Below are positions 1 to 9,869 of a stretch of DNA of 64,000 bases, piece by piece. Position numbers and translations under genes: made by a program. Position 1 is the first letter of the stretch. Every line of letters starts with the position of its first letter. The notes beneath the pieces were generated by a model. It was not told the origin of the DNA and made no database searches. It was given only the letters and a program-made list of their open reading frames with translations. Source of the DNA: Cafeteria roenbergensis (lineage: Eukaryota > Sar > Bigyra > Bicosoecida > Cafeteriaceae); NCBI GenBank assembly GCA_008330645.1, contig VLTN01000095.1:1-64000 (forward strand). The letters run 5' to 3'.

Positions 1-36
1 CCGTCAGCTGATCTGTCAGCTGATCTGTCAGCTGAT
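1..36. repeat. 12-bp tandem repeat, three units
   Basis: Three consecutive 12-base units reading CTGTCAGCTGAT (the first has C for T at its second base). The core GTCAGCTGAT recurs once at about 4567, at the other end of the disordered region. The array touches the window edge, so its full length is unknown. Confidence 0.8.
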
Positions 37-479
37 CGTCATCGGTCGCTTCATGTGTGGCAGCGCCGTCGAGACCGCCAGCCCCGCCCTTCACCGCCCA
101 GCGGTTTCAGCCTCGTCAGCCTGCAGGTCGGTTTCGGTCGACGTCCTCCATCACGTGCCAATCACCGGCTCCGCCGTCGAAGTCGCGGACGCGCCGATTC
201 GCGACCCAGCCAGGAGCTCCTCTCACTTCCAGCGGTTTCACGCCGTGACGATGTGGAGGCCCTGCGCGACGCGGGCGAGCCGGCTGGCAGGCACGACACC
301 CGCGGCTGCCGCTTCGAGTCGGCGCCGCGACGCGTCTCTGCCATGCCGCGCTGTCGCGCGGCTGCCCGGGCGCGAAGTGAGTCGACTCGGCCTGAAGCTC
401 TGCCCGTTCGCGCTGTGCCGCGATGGCGATCGACGGGCGCGCCGGAACCTGCGACGCGCGGAAGCGGAGTTGCCAGGCG

Positions 480-975
480 CAGTCCGCACGTGGCCGGTGC
501 GGTGAGGGACCCCGTGTTTGAGCAACGCAGCAACGGCTTCGCTGTCGTGAAGTGTGATTGCGATGAATAGGCGGCGTCGCTCTGCCGCCAGCGACGTGTG
601 GTCCGCCAGGAAGGATGCGATGCGGTCGTGATGGAGTCGCTTGGCGAGGGACAGCGCGGTCTGACCCCCACGGAATCCGTTGAGTCACGTCGGCGCGCCA
701 CTCCCGAACCAATCCTTCCACCACAGCAACGTGGTTGCCGCGCACTGCCTCTGTCAGTGGCGTGTAACCGCGCGAAGTGACGCCGTGCAGAGCTGCACCG
801 GCCTCAAGCAGGTGGTGAGCGACTTCCCAGTGGCCGCGGAACATGCAGCGTCAGGGCCGTGTGTCCGTTGGACCCTTCCGTCTTGACTGCCTGCGCCGAC
901 AGCAACGGCAGCAGGTCCCTGACGGTGCTGACGTCGCCTGCCGCCGCCGCACGCAGCAGAGGTTGGATCCAAACA
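480..975 (-). pseudogene. Ankyrin-repeat coding remnant in three frames
   Basis: About five ankyrin repeats can be read on the minus strand, but each stretch is in a different frame. From 975 to about 846 the peptide contains LLRAAAAGDVSTVRDLL and NGHTALTL. From 844 to about 690 it continues as GHWEVAHHLLEAGAAL and GYTPLTEAVRGNHVAVVEGL. From about 690 to 480 it continues as GGQTALSLAKRLHHD and AITLHDSEAVAALLKHG. The repeat register is kept across both breaks and no GT-AG intron fits between them, so these are single-base frameshifts. Immediately upstream (1040-1160) another open stretch encodes a hydrophobic, probably membrane-spanning segment over an imperfect 18-bp repeat. Either a decayed gene or local assembly error. 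Ankyrin identity is secure; the gene model is not. Confidence 0.6.
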
Positions 976-1251
976 CAGCGTCGAACGCAAGAATGCCGAA
1001 ACCGCTGGTGCTGGCGGCGAAACGCCTGGAAGGGAGTCTTCCTCGCCGAGTCGAAGCGGTCCAACGGACACACCACCAGCACTGGCGGCAGCACCAGCAC
1101 TGGCGGCACCAGCACCAGCGTCACTAGCAGCACCGAAGTCACGACCGCCAGCACCGCCGCCGACCAGCGATGCTGCAGTTGCGCCGTGACCTGATTCTGA
1201 TGCTCGCGCCGACGTCGGCCCGGCAGAGCTGGCAGGCTTGCTCCCACCTGG

Positions 1252-3630
1252 TCATGGCTTCGACTCCCGCCCTGCGCCAGGCACGGGCCTCCCAGGGCCC
1301 CACACCGGGTCCAGCGGGACGGTGACAGAGACCACCGCGAAACCGCCAGCATGGCCCATCGCCGATCCGGCAACGGCTCCCCCCGTGAGAGACGCCGCCG
1401 CAGCGCCAGCACGCCCGCTCGAGTGCGCGGGGCGGGCCGGCGCGGCCGGCGTCCGGTCGGACGCGCCGAGAGAGACACCCCGTCGCCATGCCAGTGTCGC
1501 GAAACCGCCCCGGGAAGAGGATTCCTCCGGTCGCGCTGCAAGCGCCTGAATCTGGGCCAGAGCTGGAAAACACCATTCGTCGGGCGGTTTCACCGTCGGA
1601 GCGACGTCGGCCTGCGATTGGCGAGCGGCGCGCATCGCGAGCACGTCGCGGCCGGGACAAAACACCGTGCCGCCGCGCCGGCGGTACGGCGTTTCGCGAA
1701 CTTGCTCCGGTGGTCCTGGCCAGAGCGGCAAGAACTGTCGCCTCCTCCTCGGAGGGCCCAGCAGATTCTGCGGCCAGCTCTGCGCCTCCATCAGCTCGGC
1801 CTCACACTGGTCCAGCGCGAAATCATCAGTTTCGTCGATCCCTCCATCGCTGCCAGCGCCGACGTCGGCACCGTCACCGCCACGGTCCCAGTCAGCGAAT
1901 CCACCGTCGCCATCTCGCTGTTGCTTGCTGCTGCCACTGCTGCTGCCGCTGCCGCGTCTTGCCTTGACCGCTGCAAACGGACACCTCCGTCGCCCGGGCC
2001 ACCATCCCATCAGCAGCCGGTCGCCGGAGCATCAGTGCACACATCCTCGTTTCGGCCCGCTCTGAGCGCTTCCAGCACCCGTCGCCTGGCCAGAGCCCTG
2101 CGACGACGCACCCACAGCTGACGCACTTCCTCCAGACGAAGTGGCTCTGCCGGGTAAATGACCGTCATCGCAGCAGTCGGCACTTCGATCACCCAGTCAC
2201 CAAGGCGTCTGACTGCAGTCATGTGGGCGACTCCGACGTCGCCAGTGCCGCCCGTCCCCCGAAACCGCGCAGCCGCCTCCGCAGCACGACGCGCTGCGCG
2301 ACGCGAAACCGCCACTCGCCGCTCCGCAGCGCCCATGACGTCGTCAGTCTCACTGAGCTCGGCGGCGAAACCGCCCTCCTCCTCACCGGCTCTCTCCCAC
2401 TCAACCCAGTCCTCCGGCAGAGCCGCTTCGTCGGAATCCGAATCGAAACCGATGGCTCTGCGTGCGGCTCTGCGAGCCTCTTCCCTGGCAGGATCGGCTC
2501 TGCCAGCGCCATCGGACGACGCGTCGCTCGACACGCTGCTTGGATGAGATCCGTCGGAGGCGTAGCCTGCCGGATTGCCGCCGGCGCCGGATGGCAGGGT
2601 CAGATGCGCTGGTGCTCGTCGGTTGATGCGCGGGTGACTGACACCACCACTGTGCCGCTTCTTGAGCAGCTCTGCCCGCCCCACTTCCATCGGTTTCGCC
2701 GGACGCGTGCGCGCGGCGCGGTAGAGCGCGGCTAGTTGCGCCTGCGAGGCCTCGTCGCCGAATGCGCCGGGGAACGATCCTCCAGCGCTCCTGCCGAGCA
2801 GAGCCGCCTCCAGCACCGCCTCTGCCTCTGCCCTGGTGCCGGCAGCCGCTGCCGCCGCCACCACCCGCCTCCAGTCCTGACCAGGACCCGGGGCCGCCGC
2901 CGGGGCCCTTGACGGGGCCACCGCCGGGGCCTTGCCGGATAGCCCTACAAGACCTCTCAGGCCGGGTCCGTTGCGGAGGGCGACTGGCAGCGTTGCCATG
3001 ATGGCACCTAGACCGGCGGCGCCTGCCGAGGGTCGGACCCCGACTGCGACAGCAAAGAGCCAGCGCCACCGCCAGCGCCAGCGCCGCCGCCAACGCCGCC
3101 ACCACCTGCCGCGGCGTCGGCGCCCACCGGGTCGGCGTCAAATACCTCCCAATTGCCCCCCGCCAGCCGGGCGGCGGCGGCGCGTCGCTCTCTTCCTCGA
3201 GCGATGCGTCGCTTGATGCGTCGCTCAAACCTGCTGCGTCGCTCCAGCGAGACCACCACCCCGGCCAAATCAATGCCCGATCGAACGGCCCTGGCGTCGC
3301 GCTCAAAGGCTCGTGAAACCGCTCCGGATACGAGCACTCTTCGAAGGCAAGATCCCGACACGTGGGCGTTGACGTCACACGCGGCCAGCCGAGCCCCGCA
3401 TCCCAACGGACATGAAAAACCGCCCGCACAGCACAGCCCAGCGAGAGGTGATCCGGCAGAGCCTCTGCCGGAAGGATCCTGCCGCAGCCGTTGGGACAGG
3501 GCCCCAGCCGACGTCGGCAGTCCATCAGCTCGTGAGCGACGCGGTCGCGCTCAGGCATGAACAGCCCACAGCCCTGGAGACACGGAACGAGCGGCGACGT
3601 CAACACGCCTGGCAGAGCCTCGCCGCCCAC
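1252..3630 (-). pseudogene. TRAF-type zinc-finger protein, frame-broken
   Basis: From 3630 the minus strand encodes a TRAF-type zinc finger within the first 70 residues (CLQGCG, then HELMDC, CPNGCG and DHLSLGC, giving the Cys/His spacing of the family). An acidic Ser/Asp stretch follows, then a hydrophobic helix (VVAALAAALALAVALALCC) that probably spans a membrane. Near 3000 that frame decays into low-complexity sequence and good coding sequence resumes in another frame (2999-2010; acidic Ser/Asp and Arg/Ala-rich). Near 2010 it shifts again (2010-1252; DETDDFALDQCEAELMEAQ). No GTGAG intron explains the shifts. TRAF fingers usually mediate protein-protein contact in signalling. This could be one decayed gene, possibly continuous with the ankyrin remnant downstream, or real exons joined in a way I cannot see. 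Confidence 0.45.
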
Positions 3631-3773
3631 AGCCGCACCCTCGGCGGCGCTGGCGTCGCCGCCTCCCAGCCCGTGGCGTCAGAGCGGCGAAGCCACCCTG
3701 TCGCGGCCCCGTCCGGCAACAGCTCTGCCTGCTGAAACCGCGCAGGAAGCTGACCGGTCCTGATTGCCCCCCG

Positions 3774-3848
3774 CCTCCAAAGCCGCCACCTCCAAAGCCG
3801 CCGCCTCCAAAGCCGCCGCCTCCAAAGCCGCCACCTCCAAAGCCGCCG
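3774..3848. repeat. 15-bp tandem repeat encoding GGGGF
   Basis: Five units of CCTCCAAAGCCGCC[AG]. On the minus strand one frame reads as repeated Gly-Gly-Gly-Gly-Phe, immediately upstream of the TRAF-finger frame. A related glycine-rich stretch is encoded at about 4310-4395. Confidence 0.85.
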
Positions 3849-4100
3849 CCGCCGCCACCAGCAGCGCTCCTGGGCCGCCACCACGGAGGCCCACCCTATC
3901 ACAGCCGCCGCCGCGTCGGCATCCCGGCGCCTGGTCGCGGCCTCAGAGGCGGCAGCTGCGGCGGCAGCCACGCCGCGCCCTGTGTCCGTTGATGCGAGCG
4001 CCGATCTAGCGTCGGGGTAAATATTCGGAACCGCTTCCACGAGAATGAGAGACTCCAGAGCGGATTTCCACCGGAGCGAACACTGAGAGACGCAGAGTCA

Positions 4101-4608
4101 CTCATCGAACGTTGGCGAAACCGCCTTCCGTCCAGTGACTCCTGGAAACGTCCGACTGCAACCCGCCGCGTGGCAACGACTGACCTGCGATGCCTTGGCG
4201 ACCCGTTCGCGATGGGCTGGTGACTGCCGAGGCGTTCGTTCCGGCTGCTGCCAGCGGCAACGGGTGCAGCCGAAACCGCCCGCGCCCAAGCCCCTGCAGT
4301 GCCGCTGATTGATCGCCGCCGACACCGCCGACACCGCCACCGCCGCCACCGCCACCGCCGCCGCCAAAGCCGACACCGCCGCTACCGCCGCCGGCCGTCG
4401 CCGCCGTAGTGTTGGACGCGACTGTCGCCCCGGGCGCGTCGGCCGGCGACGCCTCGTCAGCTGGACCGCCTTCGCCGTCGGCGCCGCCGATCGCAGCGCC
4501 CAGATGGCCGTCGCCGTACCACGACGCGTGGGCGGCAGCCGGGCTGCCCCCGATTCGGAAGGATCCGTCAGCTGATTCGAGATTCCTCCAGCGCCGCGCG
4601 GCGGGCCG
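4101..4608 (-). other. Glycine-rich open stretch without start codon
   Basis: An open minus-strand frame between stops at about 4610 and 4099. It encodes a moderately complex stretch (SADGSFRIGG, ASWYGDGHLGAAIGG) followed by a Gly-rich run with VGFGG motifs. There is no Met near its beginning, so it could be an internal exon or remnant of the same broken locus as the TRAF and ankyrin pieces. I recognise no domain. Confidence 0.25.
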
Positions 4609-4611
4609 CTA

Positions 4612-5203
4612 GCGTGGCCCGCCCCGCCCCCCGCCCCGCCCCCGCTGCTGCTGTTGGTGCCACTGCGCTGCTGCTGAGATCAACGGCGGCGGCGGCGGAG
4701 GCGGCGGAGCGCACCAAGCCAGAAGCTGCAGCGCAGCGCGCGGCGTCCCCCTCGCCCCGGCGGCGTGAGCGCGCGACTCGTCGGGCCGCGCCATCAAGCG
4801 CGAGCGAGGCCAGGGGGACGCCGCCTCGGAGGCCCGCCAGAGGCCGGCTGGCCGCGCGGATGCGCGACCCCGCGATGCGCGCGGCGCTCGGGCATCACAG
4901 GTCCGCCGGCGCCGCCATCGCCCAAAGTGAGCGACACCTGAATCGCTGCTAGCCGCGGGCCCAGCTGACCCCAGCAGCAGCAGCACTGGTCACCAAGGCC
5001 ACCACGGCACGCGCCAGGGCAGCGCTCGCGCCAGCTCGTGCCCGGCTCTCGGCGCCGACCCGCTCCTGACAGCAGCCCCGACGGCGCCTACGGCCTGGCC
5101 CCCCTCATCGGGGACGCCATGGAGCACTCGCGCTCCCTTGGCCCCGTCGCCCCGCCCCGTCCCACGGCGGCGCCCTGCGAGCTGACCAGACACCTCTTTC
5201 CGG
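4612..5203. other. Low-complexity GC-rich stretch, no gene seen
   Basis: Very GC-rich sequence with CCG/GCG-rich runs. Several frames are open on both strands, but all translate to Ala/Arg/Pro-rich peptides without recognisable domains. I see no supportable gene. Confidence 0.5.
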
Positions 5204-6655
5204 GTGCCGCTGCCGCATCGCTCCCCTCCACCGCGTCGACCACACGCCGACACACTCCTCAGCCCCCACGTCCGGGCCGCCATCCTGTCCAGCGCGGTCA
5301 GCGCTCTGTCGGCGCCCATCACCTCGACATCAGCCCCGCCGACTCTCCGGCACTGTGTCTCGTCGTGGCCCAAACGGGGTCGGCAGCGCTGCCACACCTG
5401 GCCGCGCCCGCAGCGTCAGCCGCGCGCCTTCCATGGCCCCGCCCTCGCTCTCAGGCGCTGCGTTGCGGCTGCAGCTGCAACCAGCGTGCCGGCCCCAGCG
5501 TCCTCCTCCTCTCTCCTCCTCCTCCTCCTCCTCCTCCTCCTCGTCTGCGGCAGCGGCAGCGACAGAGCAACTGCGGCATCCGCATCGCTCTCGGTGAATA
5601 GTTCCGCCGGTCCGGGCGCTCTTGCGAGCGGATCCGGCTGCCTGACCGACGCGGACGTGAGAGCCATCTTCGCGGCGTCTGACAACGCCGCGAACACGGT
5701 GCAGGCGCAGGTGAACATCTACCTAAGCTCGCGGCCAAGGTGCGAGCGAGCCAGCTGGCGGCCGCGGCATCGGCCAAGCGGGCAGCAGCGCTCCACAGGC
5801 GCTGGGGCATCGGTGGGCCTGCGGCCGTTGCTGGCAGCGCCGCGGCGCGGGCGCGGCGTCGAGTGCCCGCGCCGCTCACCTTGCCTTCCCATGCGCGCCG
5901 GGCTCGGGCCGGCTGTCGCGCAGGCTCCAGCGCTGGCGGCCGCGCCGTCGCTTGCGCCCGCCCCGGAATGCCGCCGACCGCCAGCGGGGCTGCCTTGCAG
6001 CGGTGCCCCGACCCACGTCGCGAGCAGGTCCGCCGCTGCGGGTACCCCTCACGGCGTGACGCCGGCGAGCGGTGATCAGCTGTCGCTTGCTCTCGCAGCC
6101 GCAAGAGCGGCACAGGCGGCTGCCGCCCATTCCGGTGCTGCGACCGCAGCGGCAGCCTCAGCTCCGCAGGCTCTGCCAGCAGCCGTCGGCTCGATGGCTC
6201 TGCCAGCCGCCGTCAGCTCGATGGCTCTGCCAGCCGCCGTCAGCTCGATGGCTCTGCCAGCCGCCGTCGGCTCGATGGCTCTGCCCGCAAGCGTCGGCTC
6301 GATGGCTCTGCCCGCAAGCGTGCCAGCAGCTGCGCCGCCGACGGGGGCTGCCCCAACGGCGCAGCAGCAGGGCCCCCGGGGCGGCGCGCTGCTGCGGGTG
6401 GCTCTGCCTGCTGCGAGCGTCCCGGCAACGGGGCCGCGGCAGCCCTGCTGGCAGGTGTCACGCCCGCGCCTGCCGTTGCCTCCAGGGCGCTGCTCGCGGC
6501 GATGCAGGCTGGGGCGGGCGCCGCACAGCCCGCCCTTGCGCCGGCGTCGGCCGCCCCGCCGGCCGCTGCCCCAGCTCAGTCGTCGCCGCAGGCAGAGCTG
6601 GGCCAGCCCGCACGTGCAGGAGGCGGCGGCGGCCTTCCTGCAGCCGCACGCCTAG
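5204..6655 (+). CDS. Doubtful Ala/Pro-rich protein
   Basis: A 483-codon open frame. The most protein-like part is a poly-Leu hydrophobic stretch at about residues 103-113 followed by GCLTDADVRAIFAASDNAA, which could be a membrane or signal anchor and a short ordered segment. After that comes Ala/Pro/Arg-rich sequence with five copies of a nine-residue repeat (LPAAVGSMA-like). Downstream of 6400 another frame (from 6502) reads more smoothly, so a frameshift or intron may lie near 6360-6450. The poly-Leu is simply the translation of a TCC microsatellite. No homologue recognised. Confidence 0.25.
   Translation: MPLPHRSPPPRRPHADTLLSPHVRAAILSSAVSALSAPITSTSAPPTLRHCVSSWPKRGRQRCHTWPRPQRQPRAFHGPALALRRCVAAAAATSVPAPASSSSLLLLLLLLLLVCGSGSDRATAASASLSVNSSAGPGALASGSGCLTDADVRAIFAASDNAANTVQAQVNIYLSSRPRCERASWRPRHRPSGQQRSTGAGASVGLRPLLAAPRRGRGVECPRRSPCLPMRAGLGPAVAQAPALAAAPSLAPAPECRRPPAGLPCSGAPTHVASRSAAAGTPHGVTPASGDQLSLALAAARAAQAAAAHSGAATAAAASAPQALPAAVGSMALPAAVSSMALPAAVSSMALPAAVGSMALPASVGSMALPASVPAAAPPTGAAPTAQQQGPRGGALLRVALPAASVPATGPRQPCWQVSRPRLPLPPGRCSRRCRLGRAPHSPPLRRRRPPRRPLPQLSRRRRQSWASPHVQEAAAAFLQPHA
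5503..5542. repeat. (TCC)n microsatellite
   Basis: An imperfect run of TCC/CTC trinucleotides, about 40 bp, inside the doubtful Ala/Pro-rich ORF. Confidence 0.85.
6173..6325. repeat. 27-bp tandem repeat
   Basis: Five full units and one partial unit of a 27-base repeat. In the plus frame each unit encodes Leu-Pro-Ala-[Ala/Ser]-Val-[Gly/Ser]-Ser-Met-Ala. Each unit carries one GGCTCTGCC word. Confidence 0.85.
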
Positions 6656-6917
6656 CAGGTTTGGGTGCGGCCCGTGCCGCGCTGCTGGAGGGCGGATCCA
6701 GAGGTGCTTGCCGTGGCGGGTGTGCGCGTGTCTGCGCTCGGCAGCCGGCGGCTTGCGTGGCTTGCATGCGGGCCGCGGTGTGTGAGAGTGGTTGGCGTGG
6801 GAAAATGCTTGCTGTGGGCTCGTGGCGTCAGGCATCGGACAAGGGCTGCCCCCATTGCATCTCTTTCTTCTCTGCCGCTTCAACGTGGCGCCCGTGGTCG
6901 CCCGGATCCGCACGCCG

Positions 6918-6961
6918 GGCACACGCGCGCGCGCGCACGCACGCACACACACGCGCACTCA
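6918..6961. repeat. CA/CG dinucleotide microsatellite
   Basis: Alternating purine-pyrimidine run of CG and CA dinucleotides. It lies downstream of the oxygenase gene's 3' end. Such runs are prone to length change and Z-DNA formation. Confidence 0.8.
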
Positions 6962-7159
6962 CGCAAGCTTGCACCCGCACGAGCTTGTGCGAGGCTGCCC
7001 GCTCCTTGGCTCGCACGATACCCCGTGCACCCACGCCTCCGCACTCACGCAAACGCACCACTTGCCAGCGGACCGCGGCACCGTGTGCAACATGGCGCGC
7101 AGCTCCCGGGCACCTGCGCGCTCGCAAAGCCCTCCCGCCCTCCGGCTGGGCCAGCGCAG

Positions 7160-8702
7160 TCAGCTGCCCGGGTGCGCGTGGCTCGAGCGCTCACGCCTCG
7201 GCGGCGGGCGGCGCTGCGTCGCCCTTGAGGTTGATTGCCGCGAGCTCGGCCTTGACCTGGTCCCCCACCAGGACGGGGGGTAGTCCTTGGCGGCCTCCTC
7301 GGAGGCGAACTTGCCGATGGGCTCGAGCATGCCGTCCGAGGCCATGTGCGAGAAGAGGGTGGAGCTGATGCGCCAGATGGAGCGGCCGGCGGCGGTCGCG
7401 CGCTCCACGGCCTCGAGCGTCTGCGGGGTGACGACCACCTCGTGGTAGCCGGCCATCACGTGGCCTGCGGTGATGTACTCGGCCTGGATGCCGGCCTGCA
7501 CGAGGAGGCAGCCCTCGGGCACGCGGACTGCGAGCTTCTTGCCCTCGCGAGTCCACACGTAGAGGCCGGGGAAGCGGGACTTGCCGTGAATGGTCAGGAA
7601 GTTCAGGTCGCGGTGGTAGCCAGCGCAGACAGTGCCCTCCTTGCCGAAGCGCTTGAGGTCCGTCGCGGTGGGGGCGAGCAGGTGCGGCCCCATGTCCATG
7701 CGGGAGCTGAAGGCGTCGTCCTCGAGCCCGAAGCCGCGGGCAGCCATCTGCGCGACGCACGTGACGCAGCCGAGGAGCTTGCCGCCCCACGTGTTCATCA
7801 CATCGGTCCACTCGGGGATGCCCTCGGGGACCACAGGGGCCGCGTTGAGCTCGCCGAACTTGGTCTCCGCCGGGCGCTCTCCGATGCGCCAAAAGAAGCG
7901 CCACTTGCAGTCCTTCTCGGGCGGGCACTCGGACAGCGGCTTGTCAGTGTCCTTGTAGGCCTTCATGCGGTCGCAGTGGTTGCGGGGCAGCTCCGTGAAC
8001 GCCGGGGTGGCGCCCACCTGGTAGCTGCGGGCTCAGGGGGCAAAGCGAGGCAAACGGCGCGTCAATTACCAGAGCTGAAAGCCATGGCGGAGCGGGCGGG
8101 GCACTGTCCCGGGGACCACGCCACAAAGCCGCGGGAACGGCCAGCTTGCCCCGGTCAGGGAGGGTGCGGCCGCGAGCGAGGGCGAGGCGCGGGCGCAACT
8201 GCGCGCGCGGGGCGAGGCGCACGAGTGACTGGCCGCAGCACCGCCCGTGATGGCTTGCTGATCAGGTGCTCACCTGAGCTCGGGGTGCGTGTCCTTCATG
8301 CGCGCGTCCTCGGGGGTCTCGAAATACTTTTCCAGCGTGTCAAGGAACCTGCGCGCGAGGGGGGCGGCGAGTTCGGGGCGCGCGGGGGAGCTGACGCAGG
8401 CCTGGAAGGCGCGCGCTGGCGCTTCGCGGGCATTCTGCAACCAGGACTGGGCGCGGCGCTGCCGCTGCTGCTCACCGGTCGTTGTCCTTGGAGTCAAACG
8501 CGGGGTCCCGCGCAAACACGCAGCCGTACTTGCGGAGGGAGGCGGCGGCCTTGGCGCACTCGGTCGCGATGGTCTCGGCGTCGACCTCGGCGCCATCCTT
8601 CTTGAGCCATGCGCCCACATCGATCACGGGGATGCCATCGAAGCTGTCGCCAAGCGCCTTGACAGACTCGTCTACGGAGGAAACGGCAGCTGCGGCGGCC
8701 AT
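7160..8702 (-). CDS. 2-oxoglutarate/Fe(II) oxygenase, IPNS-like
   Basis: Three exons: 8702-8476, 8348-8274 and 8024-7160, with GTGAG donors, CAG acceptors and matching phases (2, 2). The protein is 388 residues as read. The double-stranded beta-helix signature is present: iron ligands in GYHRDLNF (H-x-D) and the distal His of MAGYHEV, then RxS (WRISSTLF) for the 2-oxoglutarate carboxylate. The family resembles isopenicillin-N-synthase-like oxidoreductases, which hydroxylate or cyclise small molecules; the substrate cannot be told. The last ~40 residues look wrong. At a run of six G (7275-7280) a one-base longer run would switch to a frame ending at 7191 with a smoother, family-like end (QVKAELAAINLKGD). 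The gene is divergent from the TMEM18 homologue. Confidence 0.8.
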
Positions 8703-8926
8703 GGCTGCGGAATGCGGCTCCGGAGCTGCTTGGGAGGGGCGGGTGCCGGTTGGCGCGCGCGCCGGCGTTCTGCGCTCTCGGAGCCTCGGGCTCTGCCGGC
8801 GGCGGCGGAGCAGCGCGGCCCCACGCGTGGCCCGAGCCGGCGGCCCAGAGAGCGCCAGCCCGAGCGGCTGCGGCGCCCCGTGCTCGCGTTTCGCATCTGC
8901 CGGCCGGGAGGCCCGCGGAGGCCGTG
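8703..8926. promoter_or_regulatory. Shared upstream region of divergent genes
   Basis: 224 bp separates the start codons of the oxygenase (minus) and the TMEM18 homologue (plus). It must hold both 5' UTRs and promoters. I see no TATA box or other defined element, only one GGCTCTGCC word at about 8789. Confidence 0.4.
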
Positions 8927-9631
8927 ATGGACGCAGCGGGCATCGAGGCGCTCCGCAAGCAGTTCCTCGACGGCCTCGGCTCCCACCCGGCCCTGTCAGG
9001 GTCGCAGAAGGAGCGGCCGCCCCTGGAGGAGATGTACGACGCCGTGATGGGGTTTGTGTACGCAGTCGACTGGACCGACCCGTTCATCATCGGCATCGTC
9101 GTGGCGATCGCGACCATGTATGCGGTCGTGTTCGCCACGCGAAAGCACGTGGACGCGCAGATTGCGCTGCTTGCAGTTGTGTGCGCGGTGGCCTACGCGG
9201 CGCCGCACGCGTCCCGCGCCCTGGGCCCGCACTGGCAGCAGCTCGCCCGCCAGGACTACTTCGACAAGCACGGCTATTTCGGCAGCATGATGGTGTCCTT
9301 GCCGCTGATGCTCCTGGCGCTGATTCAGATGGTGAGCCCAAGAGCGACGAGAGCGGGCGCGGCGGCGCGCACTCTTGTGGAAGCGCATCGTGCGAGCCGC
9401 TTGCAAGCCCGCGGCGTGGTGCGCGTGGCGTTTGCGCAGGGGATGGCCTTTTGCAGCGCGTCCACGCTGCTGGTGCAGTACAAGCGGAAGCAGCTTCGAG
9501 TCGAGGGCAGAGCGGCCGCGAAGGAAGGGCCGGGGAGCACGAGCGAGCCGAAGGAGGCGGGGAAGCAGGCCCGCGAGGCCGTTGGCCAGACGCCCCGGGC
9601 TCGGGACGCGTCCAAGCCCAAAGCAGACTGA
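8927..9631 (+). CDS. TMEM18 family membrane protein
   Basis: Two exons, 8927-9331 and 9440-9631, giving 198 residues. The 108-bp intron has GTGAG and GCAG ends and is a multiple of three without stops, so it can be read through. It is removed because the joined sequence continues the third membrane helix (LALIQM, then GMAFCSASTLLVQYKRK). Recognised by the family pattern: the acidic/aromatic VYAVDWTDPF before helix 1, then RQDYFDKHGYF before helix 3, and a basic Lys/Arg tail. TMEM18 proteins are nuclear-membrane proteins thought to bind DNA or tether chromatin; the exact role is unsettled. An in-frame Met at 8750 would add a low-complexity leader overlapping the shared promoter, so 8927 is preferred. 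Confidence 0.82.
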   Translation: MDAAGIEALRKQFLDGLGSHPALSGSQKERPPLEEMYDAVMGFVYAVDWTDPFIIGIVVAIATMYAVVFATRKHVDAQIALLAVVCAVAYAAPHASRALGPHWQQLARQDYFDKHGYFGSMMVSLPLMLLALIQMVSPRATRAGAAARTLVEAHRASRLQARGVVRVAFAQGMAFCSASTLLVQYKRKQLRVEGRAAAKEGPGSTSEPKEAGKQAREAVGQTPRARDASKPKAD

Positions 9632-9869
9632 CCGCTCCGAGCCGGGCAGCGCGGCCGCGCTGGCCCCCGGGGCGGCACGCACGCACGCGCGGCCCCGCAG
9701 AGCGCCCCGGCCTCGGGCGTGTGGCGGCCACGACGCCCCGTGAAGTTTGCTGGCAGCGATTGAGTGTGGCGCGCCGGGTCGGACCAACCATGCAGCCGAT
9801 GCGGAAGCTGGCAGAGCCTGCGAAAATGCTCACCATCGGCACTCCGCCTGCCGCGCGAAGAGAGCAGCC

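Larger units (their letters stand above)
101..4279. repeat. Interspersed 8-bp word GAAACCGC, 13 copies
   Basis: GAAACCGC (or its complement) occurs exactly at 101, 232, 998, 1339, 1501, 1584, 2261, 2305, 2367, 3315, 3734, 4117 and 4272, often extended to GGCGAAACCGCC, which can fold as a four-base stem around AAAC. Near-matches lie at 2443 and 2690. For 70% GC, about 0.15 copies would be expected in this interval. The word is rare in the remaining 60 kb. The copies fall in different reading frames of the degenerate coding remnants, so they are not explained by one conserved peptide. The three 12-base palindromes GCCGACGTCGGC (1208, 1858, 3517) lie in the same interval. Function unknown. Confidence 0.8.

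Noticed and set aside
5451-6113. 220-codon minus-strand frame in the Ala/Pro-rich region
   Set aside because: Arg-run translation of the antisense of the TCC microsatellite; no support.
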